Assembly: GCF_013409045.1 (NCBI RefSeq)
Contig: NZ_JACCBT010000001.1
Coordinates: forward strand, 4,464,001-4,528,000
Source: Actinomadura citrea
GTDB taxonomy: Bacteria; Actinomycetota; Actinomycetes; Streptosporangiales; Streptosporangiaceae
Length of the DNA: 64,000 bases
Direction: 5' to 3'
This document shows, piece after piece, positions 28,379 through 35,024 of the stretch. Within the stretch, counting starts at the first letter, position 1, and each line of letters begins with the position of its first letter. The notes beneath the pieces were generated by a model, which had not been told where the DNA came from, did not search any database, and was given only the letters and a program-made list of their open reading frames with translations. The translations under genes and the position numbers were made by a program.

Positions 28379-30040
28379 TCAACGGATGAAGCCGTTCACC
28401 ACCATCGGCAGCGAGGCGTCCAGGCCCGCCATGTTCAGCACGCCCTCGTCGCGGGGGTCACCGATGCGGTGCCCGTTCGCAGCCATCGCCGCCACCACGA
28501 CCCGCACGTCGCTGTTCACGGCCTGCCGGTAGGCGGCGAGCGCCTGCGACGGATGCTGACGGCCGGCCCACGTCTCGTTGTCGGTGAACACGACCACCCC
28601 GTCGACATTGAGACGCTGCTGCTGCGCCCACTGGAACGGCAGCGAGAGGTCCGTGCCGCCACCCGACGGCCGCCACTGGGAGATCTCCCGCAGGTTCGTC
28701 CGCTTCGTCACCCGGGATGCGTGGACGCTGGTGTCGACGTCGATGACGTGAGCGTTGGACCCTTCGATCCGGTTCAGGATGACCGCCATCGCGTTCGCGA
28801 CCTCATAGCAGGACCCGAGCGGTGCACCACCCGAGGTGATGCGGTGGTAGCTCATGGACCCCGAGGAGTCGACCGCGATAAGCAGGCGCCGGCCGGACGG
28901 CTCCATGTGCCCGAACGACAGCTCGTACGCCTCCTCGAGCGCGTCGACGATTGCGGGCACCGGCGTCCAGTGCTGCACGTCGGCGCGCGGGTTCGGATAC
29001 GCGTGGCCGCCCCCGTGAACGCGCAGGGCGAGGAACAGGTCCATCGGGTGGATCCGCGCCTTCGCGAGCGCGTCGGCGTTCGTGAGCCGCTCGGTGGCGC
29101 GCCGGGTCGCGTCCCCCATCGGGGTCAGCGTCCCGATCCGCGTCATCCGGGACAGGTTCCGGATCAGTGCGGTCATCCCGATCGTGTCGACGAGCTCGCC
29201 CCACACGCCCGCGTCGGTGAGAACCGTGTCGGGGAGGAACTCCCACGGCACGCCACGGTCCTGCACGACGTCGATCGCGTCGGCCACGCTGGTGACAGCC
29301 TGCGCCGCCAGGAACGCGTCCACCGCGGGCACCAGCGCGCGGGCGTCCCCGTCGGAGACATTCCCGGCGATCCACCCGAACAGGGCTCGCCGTGCCGGCG
29401 AGTCCGCCTTGGGGTGCGCGAGGCGGAGAGCATCCCGCAGCGCGAACGCCTCACCCGCGGGGGTCTTGCGCTGCCGTGCCTTGCACACCCGCCACGCGAC
29501 CTGGTCGACGTCGCCGTTGAGGAACCACGACGCGAACGCAGTCCGCATCGCCCGCCCGATCACCGGCGCCGTCCCGTTACCAGTGGCCTTACCGCCGAGG
29601 TTCTTCCAGTACCCGAAGAACGACGCGAAGTGGTCCGTGGTCCGTGCGACCTTCGCCAGCGACGCCTTCACGGCCTGCCGGGTGTCCGCGTCACCACGAG
29701 CCGCCGCAGCGGCGAGGACGAACAGCGCGGGACGGTTCTTCGGAGGCCGCGGCGGACGCGCCGTGGAGATCTCCGTCGCGAGATCCACAACACGGACACC
29801 GTCCGCGGCGATCGCGTCGAACACGACCTGTGCGTTGTCGGCGGTGAGCTTGTCCTCGCCGACGTAGTAGGTGCCGCCGGTGGTGCCGAGGATGAGGAAG
29901 TCCTCCAGTCGGGTCCACAGGTCCTTCGCGAACCCGTAGCCGCCGGCGTTGTTGCGGACCTGCTCGGTTTCGCGGCCGGGGATCGGCCGGTTCTGCGGCG
30001 TCTGGATGGTGGAGATCGACGCGAGAGGGTCACGGGCCAT
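28379..30040 (-). CDS. rsr: Ro60-family RNA-binding protein (Rsr), TROVE domain plus vWA
   Basis: 553 residues. About 20-370 is the helical-repeat TROVE ring (opening RPIPGRETEQVRNNAGGYGFAKD, with MTALIRNLSRMTRIGTLTP in the middle). About 385-553 is a von Willebrand A domain with a complete MIDAS, LLIAVDSSGSMSYH (D391, S393, S395), and VVVFTDNETWAG. This is the architecture of Ro60, which holds a Y RNA on its outer surface, binds misfolded RNA in its central hole and in bacteria can steer exonucleases such as PNPase. Two Y RNAs lie directly upstream on the same strand. The ATG at 30040 is 6 bases after GGAGG; the adjoining ATG at 30043 is also possible. A hairpin follows the stop. Confidence 0.93.
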   Translation of the reverse strand: MARDPLASISTIQTPQNRPIPGRETEQVRNNAGGYGFAKDLWTRLEDFLILGTTGGTYYVGEDKLTADNAQVVFDAIAADGVRVVDLATEISTARPPRPPKNRPALFVLAAAAARGDADTRQAVKASLAKVARTTDHFASFFGYWKNLGGKATGNGTAPVIGRAMRTAFASWFLNGDVDQVAWRVCKARQRKTPAGEAFALRDALRLAHPKADSPARRALFGWIAGNVSDGDARALVPAVDAFLAAQAVTSVADAIDVVQDRGVPWEFLPDTVLTDAGVWGELVDTIGMTALIRNLSRMTRIGTLTPMGDATRRATERLTNADALAKARIHPMDLFLALRVHGGGHAYPNPRADVQHWTPVPAIVDALEEAYELSFGHMEPSGRRLLIAVDSSGSMSYHRITSGGAPLGSCYEVANAMAVILNRIEGSNAHVIDVDTSVHASRVTKRTNLREISQWRPSGGGTDLSLPFQWAQQQRLNVDGVVVFTDNETWAGRQHPSQALAAYRQAVNSDVRVVVAAMAANGHRIGDPRDEGVLNMAGLDASLPMVVNGFIR

Positions 30041-30102
30041 CATGGGCCTCCAGGAGTTTCGACCCGCCTCAGGGGCGGATGTGGGGGAGGAGCCGGCGCG
30101 TG

Positions 30103-30248
30103 GGGGAGGGCGGATGTGGTGGTGCCCACCGGGTTTTTAGTCCAATGCTCTGCCTGGCTGAGCTACCACCCGACATTGTCGGCTGGGCAGGATTCGAACC
30201 TGCGACCCTTGGATCCGGATAACCGACGGGCTTCGACCCGCCCTCCCC
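30103..30248 (-). ncRNA. Bacterial Y RNA with permuted tRNA-like module (YrlA type)
   Basis: Transcript predicted from 30248 down to 30103, about 146 nt. The ends pair perfectly over 11 bp (30248-30238 with 30113-30103). Then comes the Y-RNA Ro60-binding motif GGGTCGAAG...GGTTATC, with a 9-bp helix GCCCGUCGG/CCGGUGGGC (30231-30223 with 30132-30124). Inside is a tRNA mimic in permuted order: TCCAA (30213-30209), 5-base variable loop, T arm GCAGG-TTCGAAT-CCTGC (30203-30187), a closed acceptor-like hairpin with AAT loop (30186-30166), TA, D arm GCTC-AGCCAGGCA-GAGC (30163-30147), A, and TTGGA (30145-30141) closing on TCCAA. This is the layout known for YrlA RNAs. It lies 62 bases upstream of the Ro60 gene. 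Confidence 0.9.
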
Positions 30249-30270
30249 TGTACGTCCTGCTCGACCCGCA

Positions 30271-30360
30271 GGGCCGGGCGCTCGCACGGATGTGTGAATG
30301 ACCACCGGGGAATCCGTCTAAGGTAACCGATGGTCTTCGACCCGTGCGGGCACCGGGCCC
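30271..30360 (-). ncRNA. Second, short Y RNA (stem-loop only)
   Basis: Minus strand from 30360 to 30271. It repeats the Ro60-binding core of the neighbouring Y RNA: CGCACGG-GTCGAA-GACCATCGG-TTACC on the 5' side, and CCGGTGGTC-ATTCACACAT-CCGTGCG on the 3' side. Both helices pair fully (7 bp outer, 9 bp inner with one G-U); GGGCC/GGCCC and GGUGC/GCGCC extend the outer stem with two mismatches. The bulge pair GUCGAA opposite ...CACAU is the same in both RNAs. The inner loop is only about 16 nt, with no tRNA-like part. It is probably a YrlB-like minimal Y RNA. Whether it is separately transcribed is unknown. Confidence 0.78.
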
Positions 30361-30565
30361 GACGCGTTGATCAGAAGGTAACCCGTCCCAGAACCGTTCG
30401 CACCTCGATATTGGCAGGACTGCTCGCGTGCGCCTTTCCGCAGCGCTGCCTTCGCTGCGAGCCCCACGGCCGGAGGCTGGGCCGCCCGATCGCCTCACCG
30501 CGGGCGTCCGCCGCAGACCAGCCGCGTTGCAGGGTCAGCAGGTCAAACGCGCAGGCGTCCGCCCG
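30361..30565. other. Island segment upstream of the Y RNAs
   Basis: No gene is supported here. It should hold the Y RNA promoter, read on the minus strand, but no clear -35/-10 pair was identified. On the plus strand it leads into the GntR remnant, whose DNA-binding half would be expected here and is not recognisable. Confidence 0.3.
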
Positions 30566-30925
30566 ATGACAGAGTTAGTGAAGGTCGGGGAGGTCGACCC
30601 GCCGGCCGAGATCGCGGAACTCTTCGGGCTCGCCGGAGACGAGAAGGTTCTGATCCGCCGTCGGCACATGTTCGCCAACGACGTGCTTATCCCAATCGCG
30701 GTCTCCTACATCCCCATGCGGTATGCCGGCAGCGTCGACCTGGCGATGCCTGACACCGGCCCTTCCGGGATCTGCGACTCGCCGACCGCGGTAACGGCCC
30801 GGTTCGCTTCGACGAGGACATCGAGGTTCCGGTCGCCCACAGTGGAAGAGCAGAAGCTCCTCTCATACGGCTGGGCGGCAGGACCCGTGAACGGCGGGCG
30901 GGACCCCGGCCGTCCGGACCCGTGA
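30566..30925 (+). pseudogene. Remnant of a GntR-family regulator (UTRA domain), two frameshifts
   Basis: The first frame reads VKVGEVDPPAEIAELFGLAG, then VLIRRRHMFANDVLIPIAVSYIP and LAMPDTGPSGI, typical of the ligand-binding UTRA domain of actinomycete GntR regulators. Near 30773 the family sequence moves to another frame (RLADRGNGPVRFDEDIEV). Near 30828 it returns to the first frame (RSPTVEEQKLLS). The two shifts compensate each other, so the reading frame is open but the middle of the domain is scrambled. The N-terminal helix-turn-helix is absent. GntR/UTRA genes of this type are common on actinomycete integrative elements, which fits the island. Confidence 0.75.
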
Positions 30926-30991
30926 CGGACATAACCTACTTGATTAGCCGCACCGACGAATGCGTCGGACTGATCGCGCTGGATATCAAGA

Positions 30992-31017
30992 AAGGGGCCC
31001 GGCTCGCCGGGCCCCTT
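30992..31017. terminator. Hairpin terminator in the island
   Basis: AAGGGGCCCGGC (30992-31003) pairs perfectly with GCCGGGCCCCTT (31006-31017). It lies after the GntR remnant and 36 bases beyond the stop of the minus-strand membrane-protein gene, and may serve both strands. Confidence 0.75.
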
Positions 31018-31052
31018 CAAGTGGTGCCCGGCAGGCCGGACACCTCAGGTGG

Positions 31053-31448
31053 TCACCGCCGCCTTCTAGCGGCGATGCGGTTGGCGATCATGGTGCTGAT
31101 GCCGATGCTGAGCAGTACAACGCCGTAACCGACGGTGTAGTAGTGGAGGATGCGGTCGTCGACGGTCTCCCCACAGGCGACCACCAGACCGATGCCCCCG
31201 CACAGGCACAGGACGAAGACCGCGGCGTCACGCCTCATGCGGCTTCCGGCCAGGCCCCCGATGAAGCCACCGGCGAAACCGGCGATGGCCCCGGTGCGGA
31301 TGGGGAACCTGGCGCCGCGGATGGTGAAGGCGGTGGTCAGGTCCGAGTCCCAGATGCCAAGCGCCAGAGCCATGACGAGGACTCCGAAGAGCGCCCCGCC
31401 GATGCCGAAGGCAACGCTGGTGAGTGCCGTGCGAGCAGACTTGTGCAT
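31053..31448 (-). CDS. Small membrane protein of unknown function
   Basis: 131 residues with four predicted membrane helices: ALTSVAFGIGGALFGVLVMALALGI, TGAIAGFAGGFIGGLAGS, AAVFVLCLCGGIGLVVAC and VGYGVVLLSIGISTMIANRIA, ending in an Arg-rich tail. The glycine-rich helices suggest tight packing. The ATG at 31448 follows a strong AAGGAGA ribosome site; a longer frame from 31508 lacks one. No family is recognised. It sits alone within the island, convergent with the GntR remnant. Confidence 0.68.
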   Translation of the reverse strand: MHKSARTALTSVAFGIGGALFGVLVMALALGIWDSDLTTAFTIRGARFPIRTGAIAGFAGGFIGGLAGSRMRRDAAVFVLCLCGGIGLVVACGETVDDRILHYYTVGYGVVLLSIGISTMIANRIAARRRR

Positions 31449-31715
31449 GGTCTCTCCTTTGGTGACTTCCCATCGCGATGACGGGAAACAGTAGAGACCG
31501 TCCTGCATTTAGGCGTAGCGGCAAGTCGGTGGCGATGCCAGAATGGCTTCGGTACCGCTGCCTTAACCACGTATTTGGAACGCCCGCCACGCAGGGGGTA
31601 GTTGCTTAGCGATCCAGCGTGTTGGCGAGGTGCTACACAGTTCGTTCGAACTGCGGAAACAACGAACTGAAGATGGTCGCCACGTCCATCAACTGGGCTA
31701 GAGCTTGATCCCTCC
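31449..31715. other. Gene-free island segment
   Basis: These 267 bases are relatively A/T-rich and have no supported frame. They should contain the promoter of the small membrane-protein gene (minus strand), which could not be pinned down. Confidence 0.3.
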
Positions 31716-31943
31716 TCAGTACAACTTCCACTGCTGGAGTTGCTTGTCGCCGACCTGCCCACCTTGGAGGGCGGCGACGAGCGCGAGGGTGGCGTGGACC
31801 TGGGCTTCCTGGAGTTTCTTCGACCGTTCGGTTTCGTTCTTCTCGTACCGGATGTCGTTGAGGAGTTTCTCGGCCTGCTTGTAGTGCTCTGGTCCGCTAA
31901 AGCGCCATGGAGAGAGTGCGCCCGGCTGGTGGTGGGGCGGCAT
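31716..31943 (-). CDS. Small hypothetical protein of mobile-element type
   Basis: 75 residues. After a proline-rich start comes a charged helical core, GPEHYKQAEKLLNDIRYEKNETERSKKLQEAQVHATLALVAALQGG. The EHY..AE.LL and AQVHATLALVAAL phrases recall short proteins carried near conjugation genes on actinomycete integrative elements; this recollection is not proof. The ATG at 31943 has no clear ribosome site but follows the stop of the upstream frame by 18 bases, suggesting an operon. Function unknown. Confidence 0.5.
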   Translation of the reverse strand: MPPHHQPGALSPWRFSGPEHYKQAEKLLNDIRYEKNETERSKKLQEAQVHATLALVAALQGGQVGDKQLQQWKLY

Positions 31944-31961
31944 GGTGATCGCCGGTTACGG

Positions 31962-32425
31962 TCAGGGAGCCCATTGGTAGTGGGGCTGCTTCTTGTGGGA
32001 GAGGGTGCGTCTGAGCCACCAGGCGGCGCGTTCCCACCAGACGCGTAGCGAGCGCCCCATGGCGGTGCTGGGAGGTCGCTGTACTTGCGGCGAAGGCGTA
32101 GGCACGCATCGGCATCGGTGTGAACGCGCGCGAGTTGGTCCACGATCTCATCGAGTTCGCGGAGTTCCTCGGCGCTGAGGTGCTTGTGGTGCTGGGCGAG
32201 GCGTTGGGCTGCGCCGAGGAGGTCGTTCTTGATGTGGTCGCGGTTGTTGCGTTTGTCTGCGCCGAGCGGCTTGCGGTGTTTCACTCCGACAGCCGTGAAG
32301 CCTGTTGCGATTACCACGGCGGCGGCGCCCATGACGAGGGTGTGACGGAGAAGGTGCGTGCCTATGTTGGTCTGGTTGGGGTTCCACTCGAACTCGGGGC
32401 AGGTGGCGGGTGCGGCGAGCGACAT
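31962..32425 (-). pseudogene. Probably frameshifted single-pass membrane protein
   Basis: From the ATG at 32425 a plausible protein runs about 120 residues: a hydrophobic helix LRHTLVMGAAAVVIATGFTAVGV, then a charged helical part (HHKHLSAEELRELDEIVDQLARVHTDADACLRLRRKYSDLPAPP). Near 32060 good protein-like sequence changes frame to LRVWWERAAWWLRRTLSHKK and stops at 31962. The original frame stays open to 31337 but its composition (Ser/Arg/Pro/Thr) looks like out-of-frame reading and it crosses another gene. Either one frameshift has occurred or a separate 32-residue gene starts at 32060. Function unknown; related sequences would be expected on integrative elements. Confidence 0.45.
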
Positions 32426-32750
32426 GGCGTTCTCCCTGGGGGTGGGATTGGGAGCGCTAGCGCTGACCTGGGAGTAGCTTTGGGTGTTCGTCCGGCGCCG
32501 GTCAGGTTGTGAACTGAGGGCGTGGCGTGGAGTCGCTTGTGGGGCTCGCGCGCCTGCGTTGGGGATGCCGGTCTTCTGAGCCGCGCTGGTTCACTGGGAC
32601 GTGTTGGGCGCCGCTCCGGTTCACCTGCCGGAGGGATGGGCCCACATCGGCCACCGTCTCCCGCAACACCTGACCCGATCACCGTGCCGCCTCTACTTTG
32701 TCGAAGCGTCCCGTTACAACGAACATGTATCCCTGGCGACGGAGGTCGTG
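32426..32750. other. Divergent intergenic stretch in the island
   Basis: No supported gene. It separates the minus-strand membrane protein from the plus-strand pair at 32751-33505 and must hold both promoters; none is clear. A GGAGG ribosome site for the plus-strand gene is at 32741-32745. Confidence 0.35.
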
Positions 32751-33068
32751 ATGAAGCCCGTTGATGTGACCCGCCCTGGTGTACCGGCGAAGGACGATCC
32801 GCAGGTCAAGGTCGCGATGGGAGTGTGGGATGCGCTCACGTCGGACGAGCAGCGTGAGGTGTTTCAGTCGTTGTACCGGACGGTTGCCGCCTACGGCCAC
32901 ACGAAGGATATTGACCACCTCACCCGCTTTGCGGAGAGTGTTGACCGGATGGTTCGTCTGGAGTCAACCACCGATCTGCGTCAGCGGATCCGCGACCAGC
33001 GGAACGCGGTGCCCGAACCGGCCGCCCCGGCCGACGTCGAGGATCTGCTGAGGCGCCTGGAGGGGTAG
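32751..33068 (+). CDS. Small helical hypothetical protein
   Basis: 105 residues, mostly predicted helix: VAMGVWDALTSDEQREVFQSLYRTVAAYGHTKDIDHLTRFAESVDRMVRLES. It resembles short actinomycete proteins with a 'WDALT..ER..F...L...A..G' pattern seen on accessory elements, without known function. The ATG at 32751 has GGAGG five bases upstream. The next gene starts only 2 bases after the stop, so the two are cotranscribed. The small-protein pair could be a regulatory or toxin-antitoxin unit, but no motif supports that. Confidence 0.65.
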   Translation: MKPVDVTRPGVPAKDDPQVKVAMGVWDALTSDEQREVFQSLYRTVAAYGHTKDIDHLTRFAESVDRMVRLESTTDLRQRIRDQRNAVPEPAAPADVEDLLRRLEG

Positions 33069-33070
33069 CC

Positions 33071-33505
33071 ATGCGCCCGCTGCGGCTTACCAAGCAGACG
33101 TGGGCAGTCGTAGCGGAGTGGGCGGGGGAGCAGGGCCCGGGGAACCAGCGTCTGGCATTGGAGTTCCTGCGGGCTCTGATTGATGGGTCCTGGATCGAGG
33201 AGTTCGACAACGTCCCCGCGAACACCGAGGTCGTGACGGTGTTTCTTGCTCCGCGGGTTCCGGCGTACATGACGATTCATGAGGAGCGCGGGGTAGAGCA
33301 CGGCAGTGTTTTCACGATCGAGCATGACCCGGGGCCCGAGCCGTTGGACACCGGTGAGAAGCTCGGGGTGGAACCGGAGCCTGAGCCCGGTCTTGACGAC
33401 GAGGGACGGCGCCCACCCGAGGGGCCGGCCGAGATGTACCCGGAGCCGAATGAGGATGCTGACGCGTTCGCCAAGCGCCTAGAGGAGTTCCGCCGGACAA
33501 GCTAG
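33071..33505 (+). CDS. Hypothetical protein with acidic tail
   Basis: 144 residues. The first about 90 residues look folded (LTKQTWAVVAEWAGEQGPGN, EFLRALIDGSWIEEFDN, EVVTVFLAPRVPAYMTIHEER). The remainder is an acidic Pro/Glu/Asp-rich tail (PEPEPGLDDEGRRPPEGPAEMYPEP) that is likely disordered. It follows the helical small protein by 2 bases. No family is recognised, and no membrane or secretion signal is present. Confidence 0.6.
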   Translation: MRPLRLTKQTWAVVAEWAGEQGPGNQRLALEFLRALIDGSWIEEFDNVPANTEVVTVFLAPRVPAYMTIHEERGVEHGSVFTIEHDPGPEPLDTGEKLGVEPEPEPGLDDEGRRPPEGPAEMYPEPNEDADAFAKRLEEFRRTS

Positions 33506-33995
33506 ACGGCCGCAGACGCCAGGACACTACGGTCCCCGACCTGCTTGGCCGGCAGCCATGACGCTCTTCCGCCGCCGCAAGTCGCTGGGAGTCCTTGGAG
33601 ACTCTTTCCTGAGTGACGCTCCTCGCCAGCTGCAACAGCCCGACCCGGCACCGAAGATGCCCTCTCCGCCGCAACCGCAGGCGGAGAAGAGCAAAGATCA
33701 TCGGGCCGCATGCTGCCACCTGCGAAAACGGCGTGTTCTGGATCTTGTTAGGGACACTTTCCGGCCCCACCACCTTCGCTCCACCTGGCCGAAGGCACGG
33801 GCGGTCGCCCGCAGGTCGAGGCGGGGTCGCGGTTGGGCGCTCGATGCCGAAGCGGGGGAGCCCGCAGGAGCTCGGCAGGACGGGACGGCCCTTGCCCAGG
33901 GCGGATCCGTTGACACCCTCCGGCATGGCGAGGCGGCCGTATCGGGCGGGAACGGGCGGGGCCATCATCAGCCATCACCATCCGATACGTTTTCG
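33506..33995. other. Right end of the island, no secure gene
   Basis: 490 bases without a convincing gene. The frame that reaches the right repeat ends ...RFRWYY-stop, echoing the RFPWYY-stop of menB because the repeat is shared. Nothing recognisable as an integrase remains, although that is where one would usually lie. The menC-menD promoter may be created here or between the repeat and 34074. Confidence 0.4.
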
Positions 33996-34009
33996 GTGGT
34001 ACTACTAAG
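33996..34009 (+). repeat. Direct repeat, right copy (attR-like)
   Basis: GTGGTACTACTAAG, identical to 27689-27702 at the end of menB. It is preceded by CGTTTTCG against CGTTTCCC in the left copy. It lies 64 bases before the menC start. Confidence 0.7.
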
Positions 34010-34073
34010 GGTCCGAGCGCGCGGTGTGATTCGGAAATGCCGTGATGAAACGGGCAGGTCAGGGGGTCGGCGA

Positions 34074-35024
34074 GTGCGGGTGTACTCCATCCCGATGCGG
34101 ACGCGGTTCCGTGGCGTGACGCGGCGGGAGGGCGCCCTGCTGCAGGGCCCCGCCGGCTGGGGGGAGTTCTCTCCGTTCGCCGAGTACGGGCCGGCCGAGT
34201 GCGCCCGCTGGCTGGCCGCGGCCCGCGAGGCCGCGCGGGAGGGCTGGCCGGCGCCCGTCCGCGACCGGATCCCGGTGAACGCGACGATCCCGGCGGTCGG
34301 CCCGGAGCGGGCCTTTGCGATGACGCGCGAGTCCGGCTGCCGGACCGCGAAGGTGAAGGTCGCCGAGCGCGGCCAGACCGACGCCGACGACCTGGCCCGG
34401 GTGGAGGCCGTTCGCGCGGCGATCGGCCCGGAGGGCAGGGTCCGGATCGACGCGAACGGCGCCTGGGACGTCGACCGCGCCGCCCGGATGATCCGGTCGC
34501 TGGACCGGTGGGAGCTGGAGTACGCCGAGCAGCCCTGCGCGACGCTGGAGGAGCTGGCGGCGGTGCGCCGGCGTGTGGACGTGCCGATCGCGGCGGACGA
34601 GTCGATCCGCCGCGCCGAGGACCCGTTGAAGGTGCGCGCGGCGGGCGCCGCCGACGTTGCGGTGCTGAAGGTGCAGCCCCTCGGCGGGGTCGCGGCGTCG
34701 CTGCGCGTCGCGGAGGCGTGCGGGCTGCCGGTGGTGGTGTCGAGCGCGGTGGAGACGTCGGTGGGGCTGGCGGCCGGGGTGGCGCTGGCCGCCGCCCTGC
34801 CGGAGCTGCGGTACGCCTGCGGGCTGGGGACGCTGTCGCTGCTGGAGGGCGACGTCGTGCGCGATCCGCTGCGTCCGGTCGCGGGGGAGCTCGAGGTGCG
34901 CCGGCCGGCGGTGGACGAGGAGGCGCTTCGCCGCTGGGAGGCGCCCGGCGCGTCCTGGCGGAGCCGGGCGCTGGCCGCGCAGGCCCATCTGGACGGCCCC
35001 GCGGTGGTCGAGGTGGCGCCGTGA
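34074..35024 (+). CDS. menC: o-Succinylbenzoate synthase (MenC)
   Basis: 316 residues of the enolase superfamily. Catalytic positions are visible: KVKV (general base lysine), RIDANGAW and EQPC and ADES (the three magnesium-binding acids), and VLKVQPLGG (second lysine). This is the actinobacterial MenC type. It dehydrates SHCHC to o-succinylbenzoate. The GTG at 34074 has AGGGGG seven bases upstream. It overlaps menD by 4 bases (GTGA). Its natural upstream neighbour menB has been moved away by the island, so it may now use a promoter at the island edge. Confidence 0.93.
   Translation: MRVYSIPMRTRFRGVTRREGALLQGPAGWGEFSPFAEYGPAECARWLAAAREAAREGWPAPVRDRIPVNATIPAVGPERAFAMTRESGCRTAKVKVAERGQTDADDLARVEAVRAAIGPEGRVRIDANGAWDVDRAARMIRSLDRWELEYAEQPCATLEELAAVRRRVDVPIAADESIRRAEDPLKVRAAGAADVAVLKVQPLGGVAASLRVAEACGLPVVVSSAVETSVGLAAGVALAAALPELRYACGLGTLSLLEGDVVRDPLRPVAGELEVRRPAVDEEALRRWEAPGASWRSRALAAQAHLDGPAVVEVAP

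Larger units (their letters stand above)
27703..33995. mobile_element. Degenerate genomic island splitting the menaquinone cluster
   Basis: About 6.3 kb between identical 14-bp direct repeats, placed between menB and menC, which are otherwise natural neighbours. It contains broken genes (SAM methyltransferase, GntR/UTRA regulator), small orphan genes like those carried by actinomycete integrative elements, and an intact Ro60 gene with two Y RNAs. Base composition drops visibly below the flanks, most clearly from 30.3 to 33.5 kb. No integrase, excisionase or replication gene is recognisable, so the element has probably decayed or depends on another for movement. Confidence 0.65.

Noticed and set aside
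30141..30213. A tRNA gene on the minus strand (T arm, D arm and anticodon-stem-like bases are all present)
   Set aside because: The parts are in permuted order, the acceptor-like stem is closed by an AAT loop, there is no anticodon loop, and the whole lies inside the Y RNA stem. It is a tRNA mimic, not a tRNA.
28469..30301. 610-codon plus-strand frame across the Ro60 gene
   Set aside because: Arg/Pro/His-rich antisense translation without any family signature; the opposite strand encodes a full TROVE-vWA protein.
31337..31961. C-terminal continuation of the minus-strand frame starting at 32425
   Set aside because: Sequence becomes Ser/Arg/Pro/Thr-rich and runs across another small gene in a different frame; treated as read-through after a probable frameshift.
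33506..33995. A possible integrase gene at the right end of the island
   Set aside because: No frame shows the tyrosine- or serine-recombinase motifs; only short, compositionally poor frames are present.
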